This document shows, one piece after another, positions 1 through 7,422 of a stretch of DNA of 34,205 nucleotides (the first letter of the stretch is position 1; each line of letters begins with the position of its first letter). Origin of the DNA: an uncultured Methanomicrobiales archaeon. GTDB lineage: Archaea; Thermoplasmatota; Thermoplasmata; Methanomassiliicoccales; Methanomethylophilaceae. Where the stretch lies: the NCBI GenBank assembly GCA_937892275.1, contig CALAVG010000064.1, forward strand, positions 1 to 34,205, in the 5' to 3' direction. Under the pieces are notes generated by a model, which was not told where the DNA came from, ran no database searches, and saw only the letters and a program-made list of their open reading frames with translations. Made by a program: the position numbers and the translations under genes.

Positions 1-333
1 AGTGGCATCAACAAACTGCCACTTCAAAAGCTCTTCCGGCCACCACAGACAACCATTTTCAACACCACCACCAAACCCGATGCAGCTCAGTCTCTCGGAC
101 TCGATGCGATTTACAGGATACACGAAGCAGTGGACATCCCGATAGTCGCCATAGGCGGGATCAATCAGGGTAACATCCAATCGGTCATCAAGGCCGGAGC
201 CGACTGCGCTGCGGTGGTCTCGGCAGTGGTCGCACAGGATGATGTGAGGAAGGCGGCGCACGACCTCAGGGACCTAATAATAAAGGCACGCCTGCGACTT
301 ACACAATCACTGACACAAGATAGTTGCCTTTAA
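1..333 (+). CDS. thiE: Thiamine-phosphate synthase, C-terminal part (partial)
   Basis: This is the 3' end of a gene that begins before the window. The enzyme joins HMP pyrophosphate to THZ phosphate to make thiamine phosphate in the cytoplasm. Frame 1 reads through from base 1 to TAA at 331-333. The visible part has a threonine-rich TTTK loop (about codons 22-25), then the VDIPIVAIGGI strand, NIQSVIKAGAD and AAVVSAV, the usual order of the last two phosphate-binding strands of this TIM barrel. The first ~17 codons do not resemble the family and may reflect a poor contig end. thiM lies about 4.6 kb downstream on the other strand, so two thiazole-branch steps are close but not in one operon. 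The family call is fairly secure; a ThiE-like domain of another protein cannot be excluded from the C-terminus alone. Confidence 0.78.
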   Translation, partial: SGINKLPLQKLFRPPQTTIFNTTTKPDAAQSLGLDAIYRIHEAVDIPIVAIGGINQGNIQSVIKAGADCAAVVSAVVAQDDVRKAAHDLRDLIIKARLRLTQSLTQDSCL

Positions 334-337
334 AATA
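329..337 (+). promoter_or_regulatory. TATA box for the membrane-tethered regulator
   Basis: TTTAAAATA overlaps the thiE stop codon. Its centre is about 27 nt before the ATG at 360, the spacing expected for a leaderless archaeal transcript, and this favours the 360 start over the upstream TTG at 324. Confidence 0.5.
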
Positions 338-359
338 CAGTAAAGGAATATGGTCGTTC

Positions 360-2810
360 ATGGGCGCACAGGACGAGTATTTGCGCAATTTCTGCATCTT
401 ACTCACCGAGAAGGGTGTAGTTCCCCTGACCGATCCTCTCCAAATCTCTGTCTACCAGAGTCTCCAGGGAGGAATGAAGAGACCGAGCGATCTCACAACG
501 GAACTGGGGTTGAGTTCATCATCTCTGCACTTCGTCATCGACAAGATGTCCGAGACAGGGATAATCAACAGGATCAAGCCAGAAACGGACAAGAAGACCG
601 TCTACTACACTACCAACGCTAAGATCCTTGCCAGTTCGGCAGAGACCAACGACAGACTGAAGAACATCTCCGAGAAGACGTTCGTTGACCCCCTCAAGAA
701 TTACAAGGGACTGTCGTCACTGACCAACATGCTCGACTGCTACATGTCGGAGATCGGTGTCAACATCGATCCTCTGATGAAAAAGTACGCAGAGGCATTG
801 GCGGACTCCATCGAGATCAACAAGTCCGGATTCGAGGACGCCATCATGGATGCGAGGGACGTCTTCGCAAAACTAACAGGATATAATTTCACACTGTTCT
901 CCTCATCGCCGCTCACTCTCGTCCTTACCGGTGATGAGGGCGTCATCGACAGGGTGCCCACGCTCATGCACTTCGTGACGAGGCTTATCGAGAACGCCAC
1001 AGGAAGGTGCTACAGGCTCACCAACGCAGAGAGCTTCAACGGATCCGATACAATGGTCAAGGTCACCATGGAGCGCTGCGAGAAATCTGAGGAACCCTAC
1101 ATGAACACCGCCAACCACCACAAGGACACGGAACGTTTCCTGATGGTCGACGTTGACGGCAGCGCAGGACTCATGACGAGCGATGTCCAGATCGACATCA
1201 TCGACTCCATCTACGAGAGGCCCCTGTGCATCACAGACATAGTCAACAAGGTGGACGCACCTAGGTCCACCATCACTTCGAACCTGCTCAGGATGGTCGA
1301 GGAAGGCGTCATGTCCGTATTCTACTCCGAATCCGGGTCGGCCTACTACGGACTCGCATGTTCGATTCTGCTCAAGAAATCACGTCCGATCTCATCGGAC
1401 AACGAAGAGCTCCGCACGGTCCTGGACTCCGTCAAGGACAAGGACGGGGCATTCATGGAGGGACAGCTGCTCTACACCCTCGCATACCTCAAGAAGCTCG
1501 GATTCGACTCCGAGTACCTGATGGTCGTCCTCGGAGCAAAGTACATGAGGGCCACCGGGGACATGGGTGCACAGGGCAACTTCGACACCTACTTCGGCAA
1601 CATGTCCGACATCGCAAAGGCGATCGGACTCTCCCTCAACATAGTCTCAATCTACCCGCTCACCATCGGAATCACCAGCAACAATCCCGACAGCGAGATG
1701 TCGCAGGCGATGACCTTCATCAAGGGAATGGCCCACCAGGGACTCGAGATGGCGAGCAGCGGAATATTCGTCAGGAACACCGACGAGAAGCCCGAAGGGG
1801 AGAACATCTCGTTCAAAGAGATCTACCCCGCTCTGAGCATGACGCCCGTCAAGGGAGTCATGGTGGAGAACCTCTCACCCACTCCTACGACCAAGAAGCG
1901 CACATCGTCCATCAAGACCGCACTGCTCAACCGCAGTAAGAAGCAGAACGAGCAAGCCGTAAGGACCGTCAGGTACATCACGGCCGGAGTTTTCGCGGCA
2001 TTGCTCCTAGCAGTCGTAGTGTTCGGATTCGCCGGTAGCACCGACGACTTCGATGCGCACACCGTTGACCTCACCATCGACAGCGACCTCGTGGCCACCG
2101 TGTACGATGCGGACGGCGTAGCGCTTGAGTACCCCTTCGTCCTCGAAGAGGGCACTACCGTCTCCCTGGTCCTAGAAGAGGCCAGGGACATCGGTTTCGT
2201 CGATAAGGGAATAGCATATCTGCTGGAACCCACCGACGGACGCGTCTACAGTCTGACCATGAACTCAGATATGACGATTGAACCACTCACGGACATCTCC
2301 TACCTGGAGAACCCGTGCTACGACTTCTCCATCTACTGCTCCGCGAAATCTATCAGCGAAAACGACGAGATGATTTTCATCGGAGCTGCCGAATACAAGC
2401 AGGCATCATCCGGGCTCTACGTATCCAAGAACAACCAGATCGTCTTCCTGGCCAAGGAAGGGTATACCCTCGCATACGACGACGGTCAGGGTAACAAAGG
2501 TCTCCTCCAGTCGTCCAACCCCCGCAACATCTCCGACTGCGATTCCATCGAGGTCATCGAGATGCCTGTGGAGACGAAGAAGATCTACATCGACGACGGA
2601 AGGACATACATCTACGGCGACCAAAAGATCACCGGGGAGCTCATAGTCCAGGGCGATACCAAGTCAGTCACGCTGAAACCGGTGAACGACAACACCAAAA
2701 TCCTCGTCAACGGCAAAGAGGTCTATCAGGACCATGACGGCGGATTTGTCATCGACCTTCTGCCCGGAGAGGAGATCCATATCAGCAGCGAGGACGGTTG
2801 GTTCCACTAA
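360..2810 (+). CDS. Membrane-tethered regulator with duplicated winged-helix/sensor module
   Basis: An 816-residue protein I cannot assign to a named family. Residues about 25-90 look like a winged helix-turn-helix (RPSDLTTELGLSSSSLHFVI followed by a YY-containing wing). Residues 120-215 form an alpha/beta segment. Residues 275-335 are a second winged helix (ITDIVNKVDAPRSTITSNLL, then a YYG wing), and 365-465 a segment resembling 120-215, including a matching PLT strand and following long helix. A basic linker (KKR, NRSKK) leads to one strong membrane segment at about 539-559 and a C-terminal ~255-residue, probably extracytoplasmic, beta-rich region. The layout suggests a one-component regulator that binds DNA inside and senses outside or at the membrane; that role is inference. 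The start at 360 is chosen from the TATA spacing; a TTG at 324 would add 12 residues. Confidence 0.7.
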   Translation: MGAQDEYLRNFCILLTEKGVVPLTDPLQISVYQSLQGGMKRPSDLTTELGLSSSSLHFVIDKMSETGIINRIKPETDKKTVYYTTNAKILASSAETNDRLKNISEKTFVDPLKNYKGLSSLTNMLDCYMSEIGVNIDPLMKKYAEALADSIEINKSGFEDAIMDARDVFAKLTGYNFTLFSSSPLTLVLTGDEGVIDRVPTLMHFVTRLIENATGRCYRLTNAESFNGSDTMVKVTMERCEKSEEPYMNTANHHKDTERFLMVDVDGSAGLMTSDVQIDIIDSIYERPLCITDIVNKVDAPRSTITSNLLRMVEEGVMSVFYSESGSAYYGLACSILLKKSRPISSDNEELRTVLDSVKDKDGAFMEGQLLYTLAYLKKLGFDSEYLMVVLGAKYMRATGDMGAQGNFDTYFGNMSDIAKAIGLSLNIVSIYPLTIGITSNNPDSEMSQAMTFIKGMAHQGLEMASSGIFVRNTDEKPEGENISFKEIYPALSMTPVKGVMVENLSPTPTTKKRTSSIKTALLNRSKKQNEQAVRTVRYITAGVFAALLLAVVVFGFAGSTDDFDAHTVDLTIDSDLVATVYDADGVALEYPFVLEEGTTVSLVLEEARDIGFVDKGIAYLLEPTDGRVYSLTMNSDMTIEPLTDISYLENPCYDFSIYCSAKSISENDEMIFIGAAEYKQASSGLYVSKNNQIVFLAKEGYTLAYDDGQGNKGLLQSSNPRNISDCDSIEVIEMPVETKKIYIDDGRTYIYGDQKITGELIVQGDTKSVTLKPVNDNTKILVNGKEVYQDHDGGFVIDLLPGEEIHISSEDGWFH

Positions 2811-3119
2811 CCGCCGGACTGTCCAAAATCTTCAAGAGCATAATCGATCAGGACACCTCACCTGTAATCGTCTGCAACTTGATGCACGTTGTCGTCTACA
2901 TGAGCCCTGCCGCCATCAAAACATACAAGGAAGATGGCGGTGCGGAAATTCTCGGAACATCCATTTTCGACTGCCATAACGGAAGGACGAACGAGATGAT
3001 CCGGTCAGAACAAGGATGAGTATATGGTCGCCCTCCGCAACGATGATGGCACGCTGATAGGTTATTACGAGAAGCATGAGTACCGCAACAAGGACGAGAC
3101 TCCCTTCTACCAATTCTGA
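2798..3119 (+). pseudogene. Broken small PAS-domain protein
   Basis: Two pieces of one PAS-type protein lie in different frames. The first (frame of 2798, stop at 3017-3019) reads IFKSIIDQDTSPVIVCNL, then YMSPAAIKTY and FDCHNG, the start of a compact PAS domain. The second (frame of 3006, stop TGA at 3117-3119) reads KDEYMVALRNDDGTLIGYY and EKHEYRN, its last strands. As I recall the related bacterial and archaeal proteins, about 25-30 residues normally separate these parts; here they are joined directly with a frame change near 3003-3008, so an internal deletion plus frameshift best explains it. There is no clear promoter and the first piece overlaps the end of the preceding gene. A sequencing error alone would not restore the missing middle. 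Confidence 0.65.
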
Positions 3120-3130
3120 CAAACCTTCGG

Positions 3131-3162
3131 TTTATATTATTAATTGAGAACACAACTTCTCA
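3131..3162 (+). promoter_or_regulatory. TATA box plus inverted repeat upstream of the zinc-ribbon gene
   Basis: TTTATATTAT at 3131-3140 would place transcription start near 3162. The inverted repeat TGAGAA-N6-TTCTCA (3145-3150, 3157-3162) sits between TATA box and start point, where a bound repressor would block initiation. A GAGG ribosome-binding site follows at 3168-3171, 7 nt before the ATG. The operator role is inference. Confidence 0.4.
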
Positions 3163-3178
3163 TTACTGAGGCGACAAC

Positions 3179-4483
3179 ATGGCCACCAACAAGAGAACCG
3201 ACAAAGGTTTCTGCCCATTCTGCGGCATGAGTTTCAGTGGCGACCATGACGACTGTCCCTTCTGCGGACAGGACCTCAGAATGTACAAGGACGACCTTGG
3301 ACCGATCATGGGCTCCATCCAGACGGTCACTAACATCGATATGAAGAGTCCGAAGGTCAGGATTACCATGTCCGTCGTACTCTTCCTGCTCGCCTTTGCC
3401 GGGGCCCTGGTGGTCTTTGACTATTATGACTCCCACTTCAACACTCCGGTCGAGGAAGAGGAGGCAGTCATCCCGGAAGGTCTCATGATCGGGCTGCAGA
3501 GCAACGGTTATCTGGACCTCACACAGGATTTCGCTACACAGGATCTCAAAGTTCAACCCCTTTACGACCCCGAACTCAAGCTGCGCTTCTATCTGGGCAA
3601 TGAGCATCAGGGCAAATATCAAAAGGTGGTCTGGCAAGTCACTACTGAATCATTCAGTTCCACCAACATGAAGAACCCGTTCTATCAAAAGGTAACCAAG
3701 GAGATCTCCGAATCGACGGATATCGACAGCGTCCTCTGGGAAAATGTCAACATCGGCAAATTCTGGATCATCGCCGATTGCTATACAGCAGACGGCGGAT
3801 GCGATGTTTTCATGGGTACCGGAATCTACTATGGCAAACTCGACAAGAGCTACACATGGACGTACAACGATACGAAGATGTCCTTCGACTACACCATGTC
3901 CTCCGACGAGGTCAGGAAATGCCTCAACGTGGATCTGACCACGAGGATGGATAAACAGTCAATATCGTCTATGACGGATTACGTGATAGACGGACAATCC
4001 ATCACCGACCTCAACAACAAGCTGAAATCCCTTTACAACAAGAACTACAGATTCAGCGAGGCGGGATACGCCGATTTCGTCCTGTCCTTCATCCAGTCAT
4101 GCATTTATGATGTCTATGATAGCTACAACTATCATGTCTCCGACTTCTGGGCGTACCCTACGGAGACCATCCTAAACGGATGCGGCGATGATGAGGATAA
4201 AGCGATCCTGTTCTGCTCCATCATGAAGGATGCGGGAATGAATGTCGGCATCATCACATTCCCCGAATCCACCATAGCCGCGGTGGAGATCGACCTGTCC
4301 GACAGCTACATCGGAACCTATGCCAAGACCGTCAGGGAACTGTACAACAGATATACTGTAGCAGATACCGATTCCCAGCTTAGATTGGGAGAGCTCAGAT
4401 CGTATTATGATGTGTCCGAGGACGGCACCCTCTACTACAACGGCGAAGAGATCCACGGAAAGTACAGACTAGAGACAGTCTGA
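3179..4483 (+). CDS. Zinc-ribbon membrane protein with transglutaminase-like domain lacking its nucleophile
   Basis: A 434-residue protein. Residues 10-30 are a zinc ribbon with two CxxC pairs (C12, C15, C26, C29), followed by one membrane segment at about 63-82, so the ribbon should be cytoplasmic and the rest outside. Residues 290-375 resemble the archaeal/bacterial transglutaminase-like core: YPTETILNGCGDDEDKAILF matches the usual YPxETLxxGxGDCED pattern. The catalytic Cys position holds Asp338, with a Cys three residues earlier (C335), and no His is seen at the downstream His position (AAVEID). It therefore looks like an inactive, possibly binding, domain. The start has its own GAGG site. 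It precedes pth2 by 26 nt and could be co-transcribed with it. Function unknown. Confidence 0.72.
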   Translation: MATNKRTDKGFCPFCGMSFSGDHDDCPFCGQDLRMYKDDLGPIMGSIQTVTNIDMKSPKVRITMSVVLFLLAFAGALVVFDYYDSHFNTPVEEEEAVIPEGLMIGLQSNGYLDLTQDFATQDLKVQPLYDPELKLRFYLGNEHQGKYQKVVWQVTTESFSSTNMKNPFYQKVTKEISESTDIDSVLWENVNIGKFWIIADCYTADGGCDVFMGTGIYYGKLDKSYTWTYNDTKMSFDYTMSSDEVRKCLNVDLTTRMDKQSISSMTDYVIDGQSITDLNNKLKSLYNKNYRFSEAGYADFVLSFIQSCIYDVYDSYNYHVSDFWAYPTETILNGCGDDEDKAILFCSIMKDAGMNVGIITFPESTIAAVEIDLSDSYIGTYAKTVRELYNRYTVADTDSQLRLGELRSYYDVSEDGTLYYNGEEIHGKYRLETV

Positions 4484-4509
4484 TATACTACGATGAAGTC
4501 GGTGTCCTC

Positions 4510-4890
4510 ATGGCATTCGGTTTATTCAGACCCACAGGAGAGTACAAACTTGTGGTCCTGGTCAGGAACGATCTCAAAATGGGCAAGGGCAAGATCGCCG
4601 CACAGGTAGGTCATGCAGCCGTAGAATGTGCCCTCTTCACCGAGAAGAAGGACAAAAGGACGTTCGATGCCTGGTACAGAAGCGGTCAGCCCAAGATCGT
4701 ACTCAAAGTGGATTCTTTAGAGGAACTCGACAAGTACAGGATGATCGCCAGCAGCAACAAGATCCACATTGCGGTCATCACCGATGCCGGAAGGACACAG
4801 GTGGACCCAGGTACGATCACCTGTATGGGTCTGGGGCCTGCGCCTGCCAGCGAGATCGATAAGATCACCGGCGAACTGAAAATGCTGTGA
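4510..4890 (+). CDS. pth2: Peptidyl-tRNA hydrolase, Pth2 type
   Basis: A cytoplasmic enzyme that releases stalled peptides from peptidyl-tRNA by hydrolysing the ester bond. The 126-residue length is normal for the archaeal/eukaryotic Pth2 family. Visible family features are KLVVLVRNDLKMGKGKIAAQ followed by VGHA near the N-terminus, the WYRSGQPKIVLKV strand, and the C-terminal DAGRTQVDPGT and GLGPAP motifs. The N-terminal MAFGLFRPTGE is a short extension before the first strand. It starts 26 nt after the zinc-ribbon gene in the same direction and ends one base before the convergent thiM stop. Identification is firm. Confidence 0.95.
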   Translation: MAFGLFRPTGEYKLVVLVRNDLKMGKGKIAAQVGHAAVECALFTEKKDKRTFDAWYRSGQPKIVLKVDSLEELDKYRMIASSNKIHIAVITDAGRTQVDPGTITCMGLGPAPASEIDKITGELKML

Positions 4891-4891
4891 T

Positions 4892-5689
4892 TCAGACCTT
4901 CTTTATCTTCGCTTCCTTCTCCATATCAGAGGACTTCAGGTTGTAAAGGCAATCCAGAAGCGATACTTTGAATGAACCGGGACCTTTGCATTCAAGCTCC
5001 GCATGCTCCGCTGCGACATTGAATGCCGTGATCGCTGCGATGACAGCGAACAGGTCCGCACCGCTTGCACCTACATATGCTCCGATGACCGAACTCAGCA
5101 TGCAACCGGTTCCCGATACGGTTCCTTGATAATCCGATCCGTTGGAAAGGACATACAAATCCTTTCCGTCAGAGATGTAATCCTTCTTACCGGTGGCCAC
5201 GACTACACAACCATACTTCTTCGCTAGCCCCAGGACCAGGTCGCCGATATTCTCAGCGGTGCTCGTGGAATCGACACCTTTGACTCCGCCTGCGACACCT
5301 GCAAGGAATGAGATCTCACCTGCGTTGCCCTTGAGTACCTCTGGCTTGACATCCATGATGATCCTGTCGGCCACCAAATTGCGGTATGACGTTGCACCTG
5401 CGCCAACAGCATCGAATACAACGGGTACCCCGTTCTTCTTGGCCACGCTGCCTGCCATCTGCATGGATTCGACGGTACGCTCGTTGAGAGTACCCATGTT
5501 GAGCACCACGGCACCCGCGATGCGTGATATGTCCACGACATCCTTCATCTCATCCGTCATAATCGGAGAGCCTCCGGAGCATATGCATATGTTAGCACAA
5601 TCGTTCACCGTGACGTAGTTGGTGATGTGGTGCACCAATGGTGATTTCTCGTGTACGGCATCCATGAACTTTGAAAGATCTGTGACCAT
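4892..5689 (-). CDS. thiM: Hydroxyethylthiazole kinase
   Basis: Phosphorylates 4-methyl-5-(2-hydroxyethyl)thiazole with ATP, a thiazole salvage step feeding ThiE. The 265 residues carry the family landmarks: VHHITNYVTVNDCAN near the N-terminus (residues 19-33), VLNMGTL, the VFDAVGAGAT loop at 91-100, KGNAGEI at 120-126, and GTGCMLSS with the conserved Cys196 of the anion hole near the C-terminus. A TATA-like GATATAAAC at 5710-5718 (read on the minus strand) is about 25 nt from the ATG, suggesting a leaderless message. The insertion sequence ends only about 26 bp upstream of that box, so the core promoter appears intact but any farther upstream operator has been displaced. Confidence 0.95.
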   Translation of the reverse strand: MVTDLSKFMDAVHEKSPLVHHITNYVTVNDCANICICSGGSPIMTDEMKDVVDISRIAGAVVLNMGTLNERTVESMQMAGSVAKKNGVPVVFDAVGAGATSYRNLVADRIIMDVKPEVLKGNAGEISFLAGVAGGVKGVDSTSTAENIGDLVLGLAKKYGCVVVATGKKDYISDGKDLYVLSNGSDYQGTVSGTGCMLSSVIGAYVGASGADLFAVIAAITAFNVAAEHAELECKGPGSFKVSLLDCLYNLKSSDMEKEAKIKKV

Positions 5690-5709
5690 GTTCTCTCCAT
5701 CACCCTCTT

Positions 5710-5718
5710 GATATAAAC
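5710..5718 (-). promoter_or_regulatory. TATA box for thiM
   Basis: GTTTATATC on the minus strand, centred about 25 nt upstream of the thiM ATG. It remains just outside the inserted element, which begins at 5744. Confidence 0.5.
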
Positions 5719-5735
5719 ATCTGACTAACTGGAGT

Positions 5736-5743
5736 GGCTTTCC
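5736..5743. repeat. Target-site duplication, left copy
   Basis: GGCTTTCC directly flanks the left inverted repeat and is repeated exactly at 7380-7387. Eight base pairs is the duplication length known for ISL3-family elements. Confidence 0.9.
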
Positions 5744-5766
5744 GGCGCTCCCGGGATTTTGGGGAA
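5744..5766 (+). repeat. Left terminal inverted repeat of the ISL3 element
   Basis: Begins GGCGCTCC and matches the reverse complement of 7357-7379 at 22 of 23 positions (C versus T at the ninth base). Weaker similarity continues inward for about 20 bp. Confidence 0.92.
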
Positions 5767-6040
5767 CGCTTAAAAGGACTTTCGGTTGACGATTCCAAGG
5801 CTCATTGGAGTCAGCGGAAAGATGATCGAAGATCTACTGTTGAAGATGTTCAAATCTCGCTCCGCTCGATTACAAATGGGACAGGCTCCGCCATCCTAAG
5901 TTCATAGAAAGGTCCGTAGTATCAAATGGTGCGATCCCATCTCTATTATTGCCTCAGGAGAGGATCGCATTACTCTCAGAAATACGAAAATAGATAGTTT
6001 TAGCGGTAGCAATGGACCCTTCGACGACGTCAGCTTCAAA

Positions 6041-7267
6041 TTGAAGCTGACTGACGATTGGAAAATCACCAATATGACGAGCTTCGAATACCAAAACAAG
6101 TATGCCAAGGAATGGATGAATGTATCGAGAGGGATAACCATCATCGGTATCGAATGTACGGTGAAACAATTCGCCTGTGATGTTTGCAAGAACAGAGCGT
6201 CTGTAAAACAGACGCGTGCTAGGAACTTCAATCACGTGAGAGGATACGGTTTTGACACGATACTTAAGGTACGTATCCCTCAGGTCTTTTGCCGTTCCTG
6301 CGGAACGGTCAAGACCTTCAGTTTTCCTCTGGCCAGGGAGTTCGTTTCATACACGTTGGAATTCGAGAATCATGTTATTAGATTGATGACCAAAGGCACT
6401 GTCACCGATGTCTCTGAAGAGATGTGCGTAGGTACATGGATCGTTTGGGATATCGTGGTATATTGGGTGACCAAGGCCTTGGAGAACTTGGATCTTTCCC
6501 ATGTGACCATGATCACGATCGACGAGACATCTTTCAAGAAGGGTAACAACTTCGTTACCGTTGTTTGCGATCAGAATCGCAAACTGATATTCATGTGTGA
6601 AGGAAAGGACAAGGAAACGGTCAAACGGTTCTGCGATTGGTTGATCGAACACAAAGGAGATGCCAAGAACATCAAGATTGTCTGTTCCGACATGAGTCCT
6701 GCTTATGAAGCAGGAGTCAAGGATTACCTTGTCAATGCCATCCAGATCTTCGATAAATTCCATATCTTCAAGCTCCTGAATGAAGATATGGACCGTATCA
6801 GAAAGAGGCTATTGAGGTCTGCATCACAGGATGATCGCAAGAGAATGGGTAACATCAGATTCACAGTATTCAAGCACCAGTCCAACATGAATGAAGCAGA
6901 TATAGAAAGGCTCGAGACGATAAGACTCGTCAATCCGGAATTGGCTCTGGCCTATGATATGAAGGAGACTTTCTTCCTGTTGTATGAACAGGACTGCAAA
7001 GAGGATGCGATCATATTCTTCAACACATGGTGGGAGTGGGTCTCTAACGAAGGTCCGATGGAACTAAAGAAGAGAGCTATGCTGCTATCAGAGAACTTAG
7101 ACAAGATTCTATCGTGGTATGATTACCCGATGACGAACGCCTTCGCTGAAGGCGTTAATTCCAAGATTCAGAAGATCAAGGCGGACGGTTGCGGATACAC
7201 CAATGTGGATAACTTCATCATGGTATGCTTTCTCAAGTTGGGTGATCTTGACATCGATGTTCAATGA
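6041..7267 (+). CDS. ISL3-family transposase
   Basis: A DDE transposase that would cut and join the element ends. From the TTG at 6041 it is 408 residues; from the in-frame ATG at 6074 (MTSFEYQ) it is 397, and I cannot decide between them. A zinc ribbon lies near residues 48-90 (CDVC, then CRSC), followed by the DDE core: first Asp in TIDETSFKKG, second in VCSDMSPAYEAG, and Glu in NAFAEGVNSKIQKIK near the C-terminus, all present. The length is normal for ISL3. The same frame is open back to 5900 without a normal start, and an adjacent frame over 5862-5990 also reads like protein, so an N-terminal extension may have been lost to frameshifts. The core itself appears intact. Confidence 0.93.
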   Translation: MKLTDDWKITNMTSFEYQNKYAKEWMNVSRGITIIGIECTVKQFACDVCKNRASVKQTRARNFNHVRGYGFDTILKVRIPQVFCRSCGTVKTFSFPLAREFVSYTLEFENHVIRLMTKGTVTDVSEEMCVGTWIVWDIVVYWVTKALENLDLSHVTMITIDETSFKKGNNFVTVVCDQNRKLIFMCEGKDKETVKRFCDWLIEHKGDAKNIKIVCSDMSPAYEAGVKDYLVNAIQIFDKFHIFKLLNEDMDRIRKRLLRSASQDDRKRMGNIRFTVFKHQSNMNEADIERLETIRLVNPELALAYDMKETFFLLYEQDCKEDAIIFFNTWWEWVSNEGPMELKKRAMLLSENLDKILSWYDYPMTNAFAEGVNSKIQKIKADGCGYTNVDNFIMVCFLKLGDLDIDVQ

Positions 7268-7356
7268 ACAAAAACGTATGATGGCGGAGCCTGTCTGCTG
7301 GATAACGAGCGTAGCGAGCTTTACTCGAATTTACCGGCCGAAACCTCTTAAATACT

Positions 7357-7379
7357 TTCCCCAAAATCCCAGGAGCGCC
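7357..7379 (-). repeat. Right terminal inverted repeat of the ISL3 element
   Basis: Reverse complement begins GGCGCTCC and continues to GGGGAA, matching the left end with a single difference. Confidence 0.92.
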
Positions 7380-7387
7380 GGCTTTCC
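7380..7387. repeat. Target-site duplication, right copy
   Basis: GGCTTTCC, identical to 5736-5743, immediately outside the right inverted repeat. Confidence 0.9.
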
Positions 7388-7393
7388 ATATCC

Positions 7394-7400
7394 TTTATAT
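7394..7400 (+). promoter_or_regulatory. TATA box for the 7423 gene
   Basis: TTTATAT centred 26 nt before the ATG at 7423, implying a leaderless transcript. It lies 14 bp beyond the right end of the insertion sequence, so the core promoter survived the insertion. Confidence 0.5.
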
Positions 7401-7422
7401 CCTCCCCGACAATCCGTCTGGC

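Larger units (their letters stand above)
5744..7379 (+). mobile_element. Complete ISL3-family insertion sequence, 1636 bp
   Basis: The element is bounded by 23-bp inverted repeats with one mismatch (5744-5766 and 7357-7379; GGCGCTCC, one variable base, then GGGATTTTGGGGAA) and an exact 8-bp direct repeat outside them. It holds one large transposase gene in the middle of the element. Family assignment rests on the transposase (zinc ribbon plus DDE core), ends beginning with GG and the 8-bp duplication. It is inserted in the short interval between divergent thiM and the 7423 gene; removing it and one duplication leaves about 89 bp between their start codons. Identical flanks suggest a fairly recent insertion. 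The stretch 5767-6040 has no clear intact gene, but see the transposase entry for possible decayed N-terminal coding. Confidence 0.93.

Noticed and set aside
30..38. GCTCTTCCG near the 5' end as remnant of a reverse-complement Illumina adapter
   Set aside because: Only nine bases match and the next bases (GCCA) differ from the adapter's ATCT; a nine-base match can occur by chance.
1358..1939. 193-codon plus-strand frame inside the large regulator gene
   Set aside because: Arg/His/Gln-rich, out of frame with a longer coherent protein that has recognisable modules.
4178..4210. Cys335 of the zinc-ribbon protein as a working transglutaminase nucleophile
   Set aside because: It is three residues away from the aligned Cys position and no His is present at the expected place; kept only as a structural-model question.
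5991..5993. TAG in a possible transposase N-terminal frame as a pyrrolysine codon
   Set aside because: Reading through leads to a short unrelated peptide and a TGA, not into the transposase frame.
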